Part shown: positions 1 to 8,405 of the stretch, piece after piece
Position numbering within the stretch: the stretch's first letter is position 1
Layout: the number at the start of each line of letters is the position of its first letter
Assembly (NCBI GenBank): GCA_964529715.1
Contig: CAZGXI010000027.1
Coordinates: 17,761 to 81,760, forward strand
Origin: CAZGXI01 sp964529715
GTDB taxonomy: Bacteria; Chloroflexota; Anaerolineae; Aggregatilineales; Ch27
Length of the DNA stretch: 64,000 nt
Direction of reading: 5' to 3'
Notes under the pieces: generated by a model
What the model was told of the DNA's origin: nothing
Databases searched by the model: none
The model's input: the letters and a program-made list of their open reading frames with translations, nothing else
Program-made: the position numbers and the translations under genes

Positions 1-1627
<1,627 letters not shown>

Positions 1628-1640
1628 CGCGTGTTATGCG

Positions 1641-1755
1641 GCCCTCACCCCTGGCCCCTTTCCCCGGTCAACTGCGCCGCGACAGACCCTCAGGTCGAGG
1701 GAAAAATGCCGGACCTGTTCCCCCTCTGCGTGGGGGAGGGAGGCGGGGGTGAGAG
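1641..1755. repeat. Imperfect palindromic repeat (CCCTCACCCC...GGGGGTGAG type, family B)
   Basis: Between glmS and the tRNA genes (gap 1628-1929) an inverted repeat begins with CCCTCACCCCTGG and ends with GGCGGGGGTGAGAG, with a C-rich/G-rich inner stem (TTCCCCCTCTGCGTGGGGGAGG). It resembles the element at 25675-25717 and the inner hairpin at 5974-6003. No convincing protein is encoded here. It may help end glmS transcription but has no clear U-tract. Confidence 0.6.
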
Positions 1756-1844
1756 TCAGTGCTAAAGCAGGGAGCCGGGGGTGGGACCGCCCCCTGAGGC
1801 GCTCCAGACCTTCTGCGCCGGGGCATGAAACGCGCGTGCGAACA

Positions 1845-1875
1845 AACAAAAGCCCCTGTCAGCGGCGACGGGGGC
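1845..1875 (-). terminator. Rho-independent terminator of the tRNA transcript
   Basis: Read on the minus strand, a stem GCCCCCGTC / GACAGGGGC with a six-base loop is followed by TTTTGTTTG. It lies about 55 bp downstream of tRNA-Ala and probably ends the Ile-Ala tRNA transcript. Confidence 0.65.
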
Positions 1876-1929
1876 AACAACCAACTGTTGGTGTTCTAGC
1901 GCGGGGAGCTTTACAACGCGATAACTCAG

Positions 1930-2001
1930 TGGAGATGAGGGGATTCGAACCCCTGACATCCTGCTTGCAAAGCAGGCGCTCTCCCGCTGAGCTACATCCC
2001 C
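1930..2001 (-). tRNA. tRNA-Ala (anticodon TGC)
   Basis: On the minus strand a full cloverleaf can be drawn. The acceptor pairs GGGGATG with CATCTCC, the D-arm is GTAGCTCAGCGGGAGAGC, the anticodon stem-loop is CCTGC-TTTGCAA-GCAGG, and the T-arm carries GGTTCGAATCC. The loop centre TGC decodes Ala. The discriminator base is A. CCA is not encoded, so it must be added after transcription. Confidence 0.96.
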
Positions 2002-2025
2002 ATGAAAGCGCCACAAAACAACAAG

Positions 2026-2099
2026 TGGGTCTGACCCGAATCGAACAGGTGACCTCTCGCTTATCAGGCGAGTGCTCTAACCAGCTGAGCTACAGACCC
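2026..2099 (-). tRNA. tRNA-Ile (anticodon GAT)
   Basis: On the minus strand the acceptor GGGTCTG pairs with CAGACCC, the anticodon stem-loop is CTCGC-CTGATAA-GCGAG (anticodon GAT), and the T-arm carries CTGTTCGATTCGG. The discriminator is A and no CCA is encoded. It lies 24 bp upstream of tRNA-Ala and is evidently co-transcribed with it. This is the pair usually found in 16S-23S spacers, but no rRNA is visible here. Confidence 0.96.
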
Positions 2100-2112
2100 A
2101 TCCTACACCAGA

Positions 2113-2141
2113 ATCATAACCCAGCGGCGGCATGGTGTCAA
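2113..2141 (-). promoter_or_regulatory. Sigma-70-type promoter of the tRNA-Ile/tRNA-Ala unit
   Basis: On the minus strand TTGACA (2141-2136) and TATGAT (2118-2113) are separated by exactly 17 bp. The first base of tRNA-Ile follows 13 bp after the -10 box. This is close to the E. coli-type consensus. Confidence 0.8.
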
Positions 2142-2256
2142 GGGTAGGTGACACGCTACAGCGGCTCAAGCCGCGCAGCTCACCTGCCCGGAACGCAGGT
2201 GCTGGGTACGGCGGGCTAAAACGGGTCAGGCCGGCAAGGCGCAACCCAAAAAACGA

Positions 2257-2285
2257 TTGACCGTACTATGTTTGTACGCTATACT
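2257..2285 (+). promoter_or_regulatory. Sigma-70-type promoter of the rpmH operon
   Basis: TTGACC (2257-2262), a 17-bp spacer and TATACT (2280-2285) lie about 80 bp upstream of the rpmH start. The stretch 2142-2256 upstream shows only a small inverted repeat (GCGGCTCAAGCCGC near 2161) and no gene. Confidence 0.75.
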
Positions 2286-2367
2286 CACGGGTCGTCTGCG
2301 CACGTGCCCCGTCCTGCCGGACGGCGCAGCCCTGCGCTTCGTTGTATTTTGCACAGAGGAATCAGTC

Positions 2368-2541
2368 ATGCCTAAACGTACCTGGCAACCGAAAAAACGT
2401 CGTCGCCTCCGCGTTCATGGCTTTCGTCAGCGGATGCAAACTCGTGGGGGGCGCGGCGTCCTGAAAGCGCGTCGGCTGAAGGGCCGCCACCAACTGTCCG
2501 TCAAGCTCGGCCACGTCAAACGGATCAACTGGAAGAGCTAG
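2368..2541 (+). CDS. rpmH: 50S ribosomal protein L34
   Basis: A 57-residue, highly basic protein of the large ribosomal subunit. It shows the L34 signature: N-terminal MPKRTWQPKKRRRLRVHGF followed by RMQTRGGRGVLKARRLKGR. The ATG at 2368 was chosen because it begins the conserved MPKRT motif and has AGAGGA about 10 bp upstream. An in-frame upstream start at 2257 falls on the promoter and is not used. L34 here is slightly longer than the usual 44-46 residues because of a C-terminal extension (QLSVKLGHVKRINWKS). It heads the rpmH-rnpA-yidD operon. Confidence 0.95.
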   Translation: MPKRTWQPKKRRRLRVHGFRQRMQTRGGRGVLKARRLKGRHQLSVKLGHVKRINWKS

Positions 2542-2557
2542 GCTCACCCACCGGTGC

Positions 2558-2908
2558 ATGCAGCAGCGTTTACGACTCCGGCGCAGGGCAGATTTTCAGC
2601 GGCTTCGTCAAACGGGAAAGACCTGGGCGCTCCCGCTGTTGGTGCTCAGCGTGGCGCCCAACGGCCTGCCGCACAACCGCTACGGTATCATTGTGACGCG
2701 GCGGCTGGGCACGGCGGTGGCGCGTAACCGCGCCCGGCGGCGCGTCCGCGAGGCGGTACGATGCTGGCACGCCCAGGCTACGCCCGGCCATGACGTGGTG
2801 TTGATCGCGCGCCCTGGCGTGCTGACCTGTCCTTACCCGGAGTTAGTGAACGCGGTGCAAACGCTGTTCCGGCGCGCGGACCTGCTAAACCGCGCTGAAG
2901 GCGAGTAG
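2558..2908 (+). CDS. rnpA: Ribonuclease P protein component
   Basis: This 116-residue basic protein binds the RNase P RNA and helps mature tRNA 5' ends. The diagnostic motif ARNRARRRVREAVR (family RNR box) and the N-terminal LRRRADFQRLRQTGK are present, and the length is typical. It begins 16 bp after rpmH, and this adjacency is near-universal in bacteria. The RNase P RNA gene itself was not seen in this window. Confidence 0.93.
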   Translation: MQQRLRLRRRADFQRLRQTGKTWALPLLVLSVAPNGLPHNRYGIIVTRRLGTAVARNRARRRVREAVRCWHAQATPGHDVVLIARPGVLTCPYPELVNAVQTLFRRADLLNRAEGE

Positions 2909-2927
2909 AAAGTCGAGTGATGAGCGG

Positions 2928-3137
2928 ATGAAATATCTGGCGTTGGGACTGATCCGGCTGTATCAACTGACTCTATCCCGCGCGCTGCCCCCCAGTTGCC
3001 GTTTTACGCCAAGCTGCTCGGTGTATACTTATCAGGCCATCGAGAAGTATGGCTTCTTCAAAGGCGGCTGGCTTGGCCTCAAGCGCATCAAACGCTGCAA
3101 TCCCTGGAATCCCGGCGGGTACGATCCCGTTCCTTGA
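2928..3137 (+). CDS. yidD: Membrane protein insertion efficiency factor YidD
   Basis: This 69-residue protein of the YidD (haemolytic alpha) family is thought to assist YidC-dependent membrane insertion. The family signature is clear: an amphipathic N-terminus (MKYLALGLIRLYQLTLS), then the Cys-containing core PPSCRFTPSCSVYTYQAI, FKGGWLGLKRIKRCNPW and GGYDPVP at the C-terminus. It lies 19 bp downstream of rnpA. The distance to yidC is unusually long because a lipoprotein gene lies between them. Confidence 0.93.
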   Translation: MKYLALGLIRLYQLTLSRALPPSCRFTPSCSVYTYQAIEKYGFFKGGWLGLKRIKRCNPWNPGGYDPVP

Positions 3138-3147
3138 AGGAGTGCCA

Positions 3148-4275
3148 TTGAACGCTACCCTTTGCCCGCCTGCGCGGCGGCACGTCTCCCGCAACGTGAT
3201 TTTCTCGGCGCTGCTGGCTGCACTCCTGCTCCTGACGGCGGGCTGCGCCGGTGGGCCGGTTGCTTCCAGCTGGGCCGGGGTCAGTGCAGACGCACACGGC
3301 CTGGTGATGGCCGACCTCAACCGCGTTGTCCGCCTGAACGCCACCGGCACCGAACGCTGGGTGTTCCCGCCCGCCTCTGCCCAGAGCCAGGCGCAGTTCT
3401 ACGCCCCACCCGCCCTCACCGAAGATGTGGTCTACGCGGGCGGTTACGACTTCAAAGTGTACGCCATCGACCGCGACAACGGCACCCAAATCTGGGTGAA
3501 CGCCGACGCTCAGGACCGCATCATTGCCGGGCCGGCCGTCGGGCATGGCAAGGTGTTCGTCGGCATCAGCAACCGGGGTGTCCTGGCGCTGAATCAGCAG
3601 ACCGGCGAGCGGGTCTGGTATTTCGACACCGGGCATGGTGTCTGGGCCACGCCGCTGGTGTTGGAAGACGCGGTGATTGTGACCTCGCTGGATCACTTCA
3701 TTTACGCCCTAAATGTGGATACGGGTGAGGAACTCTGGCGGCAGGACCTGCTCGGCGCGGTCGCTGGGACGCCGGCCTACCTGCCAGGTGAAGACGGGGA
3801 GCCGGGGGTGCTCTACGTGGGCAGCTTCGCCCGCAAGCTGTTTGCCCTGTCGGCCAGCACGGGTGAAATCCTGCGCACCTTCGACGCGAACGGCTGGCTG
3901 TGGGATGGCCCGGCGCTGCGGGATGGCACGCTGTATTTCGGCGACATGAGCGGCTACCTCTACGCCCTCGATGCGGCCACCTTCGACCCGCTCTGGCAGC
4001 GTCAGGTTGCGGCGGATGCGTTGCGCGCCACACCGCTGGTGACGCCGACTTACATCGTGGTCGGGTCGCGCGATGACCGCGTCTACACCCTCGACCGCCA
4101 GACGGGCGCACAAATCTGGGCGCAGCCGGTTGGGGCCGACGTGCTCAGCCCACCGGTGCTCCTGGACGACGACACGGTGGTGGTGAGCACCCTCAACCCA
4201 CAGACCGTGTTAATCGCCTTTGCCATTGCCGACGGGCGGCAAGAATGGACTTACCCGCCCGTCACCGGCCAGTAA
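3148..4275 (+). CDS. PQQ-like beta-propeller lipoprotein (BamB-like fold)
   Basis: A predicted exported lipoprotein of 375 residues. The chosen start is TTG at 3148, with GAAGGA seven bases upstream. It gives a basic N-terminus, a hydrophobic stretch (FSALLAALLLLTAGC) and a lipobox LTAGC. The longer in-frame start at 3049 would overlap yidD and spoil the signal peptide. The mature part consists of repeated blades with the PQQ/quinoprotein pattern (for example VYAIDRDNGTQIW, LALNQQTGERVWYF, IYALNVDTGEELWRQ, LYALDAATFDPLWQ, VYTLDRQTGAQIW). No quinoprotein catalytic residues were recognised, so a scaffold or binding role is likelier. Its position between yidD and yidC is unusual and suggests a link to membrane protein biogenesis, which is inference. 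Confidence 0.8.
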   Translation: MNATLCPPARRHVSRNVIFSALLAALLLLTAGCAGGPVASSWAGVSADAHGLVMADLNRVVRLNATGTERWVFPPASAQSQAQFYAPPALTEDVVYAGGYDFKVYAIDRDNGTQIWVNADAQDRIIAGPAVGHGKVFVGISNRGVLALNQQTGERVWYFDTGHGVWATPLVLEDAVIVTSLDHFIYALNVDTGEELWRQDLLGAVAGTPAYLPGEDGEPGVLYVGSFARKLFALSASTGEILRTFDANGWLWDGPALRDGTLYFGDMSGYLYALDAATFDPLWQRQVAADALRATPLVTPTYIVVGSRDDRVYTLDRQTGAQIWAQPVGADVLSPPVLLDDDTVVVSTLNPQTVLIAFAIADGRQEWTYPPVTGQ

Positions 4276-4298
4276 TCACGCTCTGCCAATCGTCCGAT

Positions 4299-4317
4299 CA
4301 GGGGCTTCGCGCCCCTG
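4299..4317. repeat. Short hairpin CAGGGGC-TTCGC-GCCCCTG upstream of yidC
   Basis: A perfect 7-bp stem lies 30 bp before the yidC start, in the 72-bp gap after the lipoprotein gene. No U-tract follows. It could be an RNA processing or attenuation element or one of the dispersed palindromes in this genome. Confidence 0.45.
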
Positions 4318-4347
4318 GTTCGACATTAGGGACGGACATTAAGAACC

Positions 4348-5160
4348 ATGTGGGACATCATTCTCAATCCATTCGTTACCGTGCTCCTGCTGCTATACCA
4401 GTTGGTCGGGCAGAACGTCGTGCTGGCGATCATCGCGTTCACGGTGCTGGTCCGCCTGCTCACCTGGCCGCTCACGATCCAACAGCAGCGTTCCTCCAAA
4501 GCGATGCAGACGCTCCAGCCGGAACTGAAGAAAATCCAGGAGAAATACAAGGGCGACCGGGAAAAGCTGGCCCAGGCACAAATGGAACTGTACCGGGAGC
4601 ACGGCTTTAACCCGATGGGCGGCTGCCTGCCGCTGCTGATCCAGCTTCCCATCTTGATCGGCCTGTATCAGGCGATCATCCAGGCACTGGCGGCCACGCC
4701 GCTGCAATTGCTCGATCTGTCCGGGCGCATCTTGTTGCCGGGCCTGGAGCGGCTCGTGCCGATGCAGAATCAATTCCTGTGGCTCAACCTGGCGCAGCCG
4801 GACCCGTTTTACGTTCTACCGATCCTGGTGCTGATCACCACCTGGTTGCAACAAAAGCTGCTGATGCCCTCCACCCCTGCCACCAGCGACGACAACCAGG
4901 CGGCGGCCATGACCCGCTCCATGAACACGGTCATGCCGATCATGTTCTTCTTCTTCTCGCTATCCTTTGCGTCGGGCCTGTCGATCTACTTCGTGGTTTC
5001 CAACGTCATCGGCATCGTGCAGTACGCCATGATGGGCAAAACTGACCTGCGCTCCCTGTTCCGGTTTGGGCGGGCGGCCCAGACGCAGCCGGCGGAAAAT
5101 CCTGGACTTGGCACAAACAAGCCGGCCACGCGCAAAGCCAGGACCAGCAAGGCCAAATGA
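4348..5160 (+). CDS. yidC: Membrane protein insertase YidC/Oxa1
   Basis: This insertase places single- and few-span proteins in the cytoplasmic membrane, alone or with SecYEG. The 270-residue protein is the short form, lacking the large periplasmic domain of proteobacterial YidC. The first TM carries the groove Arg in the context FTVLVRLLTWPLT. A charged cytoplasmic hairpin (LQPELKKIQEKYKGDREKL) and MGGCLPLLIQLPILIGLYQAI follow, then C-terminal TMs (PIMFFFFSLSFASGLSIYF). The tail is basic (KPATRKARTSKAK), as seen in ribosome-binding YidC variants. It is followed 9 bp later by jag. Confidence 0.95.
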   Translation: MWDIILNPFVTVLLLLYQLVGQNVVLAIIAFTVLVRLLTWPLTIQQQRSSKAMQTLQPELKKIQEKYKGDREKLAQAQMELYREHGFNPMGGCLPLLIQLPILIGLYQAIIQALAATPLQLLDLSGRILLPGLERLVPMQNQFLWLNLAQPDPFYVLPILVLITTWLQQKLLMPSTPATSDDNQAAAMTRSMNTVMPIMFFFFSLSFASGLSIYFVVSNVIGIVQYAMMGKTDLRSLFRFGRAAQTQPAENPGLGTNKPATRKARTSKAK

Positions 5161-5169
5161 GAGGCGAGC

Positions 5170-5958
5170 ATGTCTGAAGCAAGATTTGTCGAGGCCACCG
5201 GGCCGGATGTGGAAACGGCCATTCAAAATGGCCTGGCAGTGTTGGGGGTAAACAGCAAGGATGTGATTGTGGAAGTGCTGGAAGAAGCCAGCCGTGGCCT
5301 GTTTGGGATCGGTGGTCACCAGGCGCGTGTGCGGCTGACCGTGCTCGCCCCAACCCAGGCGGCTGCCGCGTCTGTCCCAGCGCCGGATCATGAGGCCGAG
5401 GAACCCGATCTGTCGGGCGAAGACGAGGGTCTTTACGCCGAAGAGGTGCTTGACCAGGGCGTTGCGCCGGAACCGGACGACGCGCTGGCACGCGCCGCCG
5501 TCGATGCGCTGCATGAGCTGTTGGGCCACATGAACATTACGGCCAGCATCACACCCTATTATGTCCCTGCTGCCGCCGATGAGGACTCTGAAGCGCCGCT
5601 GGTGCTTCAGGTCTCCGGGCGCGACCTGGGGATGCTGATCGGGCGGCGCGGCGAGACGCTGGCCGCGCTACAATACATCACCCGCCTGATCGTCAGCCGC
5701 GACATTCAGCGCCGCGCCAACATCATTGTGGATGTGGAACGGTACAAGGCCCGCCGCGAAAAACGCCTGCGCGACCTGGCGCTGCGGATGGCAAAGCAGG
5801 CCGTCCAGCGCGGGCGCACCGTCGCGCTGGAGCCAATGCCGCCCTACGAGCGGCGCATCGTCCATCTGGCGCTCAAAGACCGCACCGACGTGTACACACA
5901 GAGCGTGGGCGAAGGTGAACACCGCAAAGTGACCATTGTTCCGGTACGGGATCGCTAA
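5170..5958 (+). CDS. jag: Jag/KhpB RNA-binding protein (Jag_N-KH-R3H)
   Basis: A cytoplasmic RNA-binding protein usually encoded after yidC. The domains can be read in order over 262 residues. Jag_N covers about 1-55 (with the LFGIGG signature) and is followed by an acidic Pro/Glu-rich linker (about 60-100). A KH domain lies at about 125-190 with the loop LIGRRGETLAALQYI, and an R3H domain at about 195-262 contains RRIVHLALKDRTDV. In Firmicutes the homologue (KhpB/EloR) controls cell elongation and binds many transcripts; its role in Chloroflexota is unproven. The mnmE and mnmG genes that often follow are absent here. Confidence 0.92.
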   Translation: MSEARFVEATGPDVETAIQNGLAVLGVNSKDVIVEVLEEASRGLFGIGGHQARVRLTVLAPTQAAAASVPAPDHEAEEPDLSGEDEGLYAEEVLDQGVAPEPDDALARAAVDALHELLGHMNITASITPYYVPAAADEDSEAPLVLQVSGRDLGMLIGRRGETLAALQYITRLIVSRDIQRRANIIVDVERYKARREKRLRDLALRMAKQAVQRGRTVALEPMPPYERRIVHLALKDRTDVYTQSVGEGEHRKVTIVPVRDR

Positions 5959-5973
5959 CCCCCTTCACGCCCT

Positions 5974-6003
5974 GCCCCCTCTTCTACGCCGGGAAGAGGG
6001 GGC
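5974..6003. repeat. Hairpin GCCCCCTCTTC...GAAGAGGGGGC after jag (family B type)
   Basis: A perfect 11-bp stem with an 8-base loop lies in the 89-bp gap between jag and the GNAT gene. It lacks a poly-T tail. It resembles the inner stem of the repeats at 1641-1755 and 25675-25717. Confidence 0.6.
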
Positions 6004-6047
6004 GTCCCGGCTCCACGCTTTCCCGCGCCTGCAACGGGAGCAAACCC

Positions 6048-6905
6048 GTGTTTGTCGAACTCGATCCTGCCGATTACGCCAATGTGCGCCCCCTGGTTCG
6101 GGACCTGGCTGCGTTTAACGTCATTCTCGACGCCGTGATCGATGGCAGCAGCCCAGCCTGGGTCATTGGCGATGACGCCCGCGCGCTGTCGTGCGTTTTC
6201 CTGGCGACGGCAGAAGGATGCTTTCTGGCAGGCGATCCCAACAGCGCCGGGTTTATCGCCGACCTGCGTGCGCTGTTCACGCGAGCCGTGACCGAGCCGG
6301 ACTACTGGCAGGGCGGCGATTCGGTTCACCTGTGCATTCCGCCGGGCGCCTGGGAGTCCCGGCTGGTGGACGTGTTCCCGTTTTGCCCGCCGACAGTCAA
6401 CCCGCGCCAGCATTACGTCTGCACGGCCCCGGCGATCCCGGACTGGCGGGCGGTTGTGCCGGAAGGCTACGCGGTTGCGCGCATCAACGCGGCGCTGCTG
6501 GCGCAGCCCGGCCTGGACATTCCGCCGCACATTCCCGGCTGGATGCGCTCCAACTGGGGATCGGTCGAGGCGTTTCGGGAGCGTGGCTTTGGCTTCGGTG
6601 TGGTGCACACAGAAGCGCAGGCGGTGGTCAGTTGGACGCTGGCAGACTGTATCAGCGGCGACCGCTGCGAGATCGGCATCCAGACCCGCTCCGATTATCG
6701 GCGGCACGGCCTGGCAACTCTGGTGGTGGCGGCTGCCCTCGAACATGCACTGTCGGGCGGCCTGCGCGAGGTCGGCTGGCATTGCAACACCGACAACCTC
6801 GGCTCGATCGGGGTGGCTGTGAAAACTGGCTTTGTCAAGGAACGCGACTACGTGCATTACGTATATGTGTTTGAGGAGGCGCGAAGAAACAGCGCGCTGT
6901 CTTGA
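6048..6905 (+). CDS. GNAT-family N-acetyltransferase
   Basis: A 285-residue acetyl-CoA-dependent transferase, probably of the GNAT_acetyltran family that includes the zwittermicin resistance protein ZmaR. This assignment comes from overall sequence appearance and is moderate. The GTG start at 6048 has GGAG about seven bases upstream. The N-terminal half (1-150) is an accessory domain. The C-terminal half holds the acetyl-CoA fold: a strand near AVVSWTLADCISGDRCEIG, then the pyrophosphate loop TRSDYRRHGLATLVVAAALEHAL and the last strand WHCNTDNLGSIGVAVKTGF. The substrate is unknown. It stands alone between jag and the deazaflavin oxidoreductase gene. Confidence 0.8.
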   Translation: MFVELDPADYANVRPLVRDLAAFNVILDAVIDGSSPAWVIGDDARALSCVFLATAEGCFLAGDPNSAGFIADLRALFTRAVTEPDYWQGGDSVHLCIPPGAWESRLVDVFPFCPPTVNPRQHYVCTAPAIPDWRAVVPEGYAVARINAALLAQPGLDIPPHIPGWMRSNWGSVEAFRERGFGFGVVHTEAQAVVSWTLADCISGDRCEIGIQTRSDYRRHGLATLVVAAALEHALSGGLREVGWHCNTDNLGSIGVAVKTGFVKERDYVHYVYVFEEARRNSALS

Positions 6906-6960
6906 GTCGCGTGTAAAGACAGCCCGTTTTCTACACTACTTTCCGAGGAGGTTTGTCACG

Positions 6961-7422
6961 ATGCCTGAAACAGGGTTCGCACGGTGGTTGTATCGCGGAG
7001 GGCGTCCCAACCGTCTTGCGAAGCTGCACCGGATGTGGGCCACCGTGCATTCGACGGGCCTGGCCGCCGATTACCTGGTGACGTTGGACGTGGTCGGACG
7101 TAAGTCGGGCAAGATCGTCTCGCTGCCGCTGGTCATGGTCATCGCTGGTGGACAACGCTATCTGGTATCGATGCTCGGCGATGATGCCCAGTGGGTGCAG
7201 AATGTGCGCGCTGCCGGTGGAAAAGCCGTTCTTCGCGCTGGTCGCCGCGAGGAGGTCCGTCTCGAAGAGATTTCTGCCGACCGACGCGCGCCTATCTTGA
7301 GGGCGTATTTGCAGCGTGCGCCGGGCGCGCGTCCGCACATGCCGATAGATAAGGATGCCCCGCTCACGGAATTCGAGAAGGTTGCGGCAGCGTTTCCGGT
7401 CTTTCAGGTTTTTTCCGGCTGA
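6961..7422 (+). CDS. Deazaflavin (F420)-dependent nitroreductase-family protein
   Basis: A 153-residue protein of the DDN/DUF385 split-barrel family, whose members bind coenzyme F420 and reduce quinones or nitro compounds. The family pattern is visible: VTLDVVGRKSGKIVSLPLVM, then the strand GGQRYLVSMLGDDAQWVQNVRAAGGKAVL and the C-terminal PLTEFEKVAAAFPVFQV. The ATG at 6961 follows a strong GAGGAGG site 9 bases upstream, so an upstream in-frame start at 6832, inside the GNAT gene, is rejected. Cofactor use (F420 versus FMN) cannot be told from sequence alone. No F420 biosynthesis gene lies nearby. Confidence 0.82.
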   Translation: MPETGFARWLYRGGRPNRLAKLHRMWATVHSTGLAADYLVTLDVVGRKSGKIVSLPLVMVIAGGQRYLVSMLGDDAQWVQNVRAAGGKAVLRAGRREEVRLEEISADRRAPILRAYLQRAPGARPHMPIDKDAPLTEFEKVAAAFPVFQVFSG

Positions 7423-7530
7423 TCCGGCGGGGGCGCTGCCGACACAAAAACGCGCGCGGTCGCTCAGGGATGGCGGCTGTCTTGTCGTTCTGACCCAAAG
7501 CACCGCGCGCAGAACATTGAACGTGAACCG

Positions 7531-8394
7531 ATGATCGACTACCTTCTTCTGGGCCACGCGGCCCACGACCGCACGCCGAACGGCCCGCAGTTGGGCGGCA
7601 CGGTGGCTTACGCCGCCGCAACCGCCGGGGCGCTCGGCCTGAAGACCGCCATCCTCACCAGCGCGCATCCCGCCGATCCCGTGCTGGCCGGGCTGGATCA
7701 CGCCGCCTATCGCCTGGTGCCCGCCGAAAGCTCGACCATCTTCGTCAACACCTATACGCCCGACGGGCGCGTGCAGGTGCTCGAAGGGCAGGCGGCAATC
7801 CTGACGGCAGCCGACGTGCCGCCCGAATGGCGGTCCGCGCCGGTGGTGCACCTGGGGCCGATTGCGCAGGAGTTGGACGCTACGTTGACGCCAGACCGCT
7901 TCCCCGGCGCGCTGGTGGGCGTCACGCCGCAGGGCTACATGCGCACCTGGGATGCCACCGGGCGCGTCTCGCCGATCCCCTGGGCGCAGGCCGCCGCCAT
8001 GCTCCCTGCCGCGACGGTAACGGTCCTCAGTCAGGAGGACCTGGGCTTTTCGCAGGAACTCGAACGCGACTACGCGGCGCGCGCGGCGCGGCTGGTGGTC
8101 ACGCGGGCCGACCTCGGCGCGACGCTCTACACGTGCGGGGCGCGCCGGGACTTCCCCGCACCCGTGATCGCCGAGGTCAGGCATCCCACCGGCGCAGGGG
8201 ATGTGTTCGCCGCCGCGCTGCTTTCGCATGTCTATCTGCACCCCGGCGACTGGGACGCGGCCATGCGCGCCGCCGTGACGCTGGCCAGCGTCTTTGTAGA
8301 ACGCTGCCCTGACCCCGGCGCGCCCACGCTGGAGGGGATGCGCGCCATCGCGGCAGACAACCGTGTGCGGGAGGTGTTCGACGCCTCTGGATAG
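7531..8394 (+). CDS. PfkB-family sugar/nucleoside kinase
   Basis: A 287-residue ribokinase-like carbohydrate kinase. The C-terminal PfkB signature HPTGAGDVFAAALLSHVYL contains the anion hole (GAG) and the catalytic-base Asp. The N-terminal substrate motif is the short form LGGTVAYAAATAGALG. The family phosphorylates sugars or nucleosides with ATP; the substrate cannot be assigned here. The protein is somewhat shorter than typical (300-330) and lacks the usual lid insertion. The aadE-like gene follows after 11 bp, so the two may be co-transcribed. Confidence 0.85.
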   Translation: MIDYLLLGHAAHDRTPNGPQLGGTVAYAAATAGALGLKTAILTSAHPADPVLAGLDHAAYRLVPAESSTIFVNTYTPDGRVQVLEGQAAILTAADVPPEWRSAPVVHLGPIAQELDATLTPDRFPGALVGVTPQGYMRTWDATGRVSPIPWAQAAAMLPAATVTVLSQEDLGFSQELERDYAARAARLVVTRADLGATLYTCGARRDFPAPVIAEVRHPTGAGDVFAAALLSHVYLHPGDWDAAMRAAVTLASVFVERCPDPGAPTLEGMRAIAADNRVREVFDASG

Positions 8395-8405
8395 AAAGGC
8401 AGGCT

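Noticed and set aside
1641..1930. A small gene between glmS and the tRNAs
   Set aside because: The open frames coincide with a palindromic repeat and the tRNA terminator and show no conserved protein features.
3049..3147. N-terminal extension of the beta-propeller lipoprotein
   Set aside because: It would overlap yidD by about 90 bp and place 33 residues before the signal peptide; the TTG at 3148 has a proper ribosome site.
5974..6003. A strong rho-independent terminator after jag
   Set aside because: The stem is good but there is no T-run; it fits the dispersed repeat family better.
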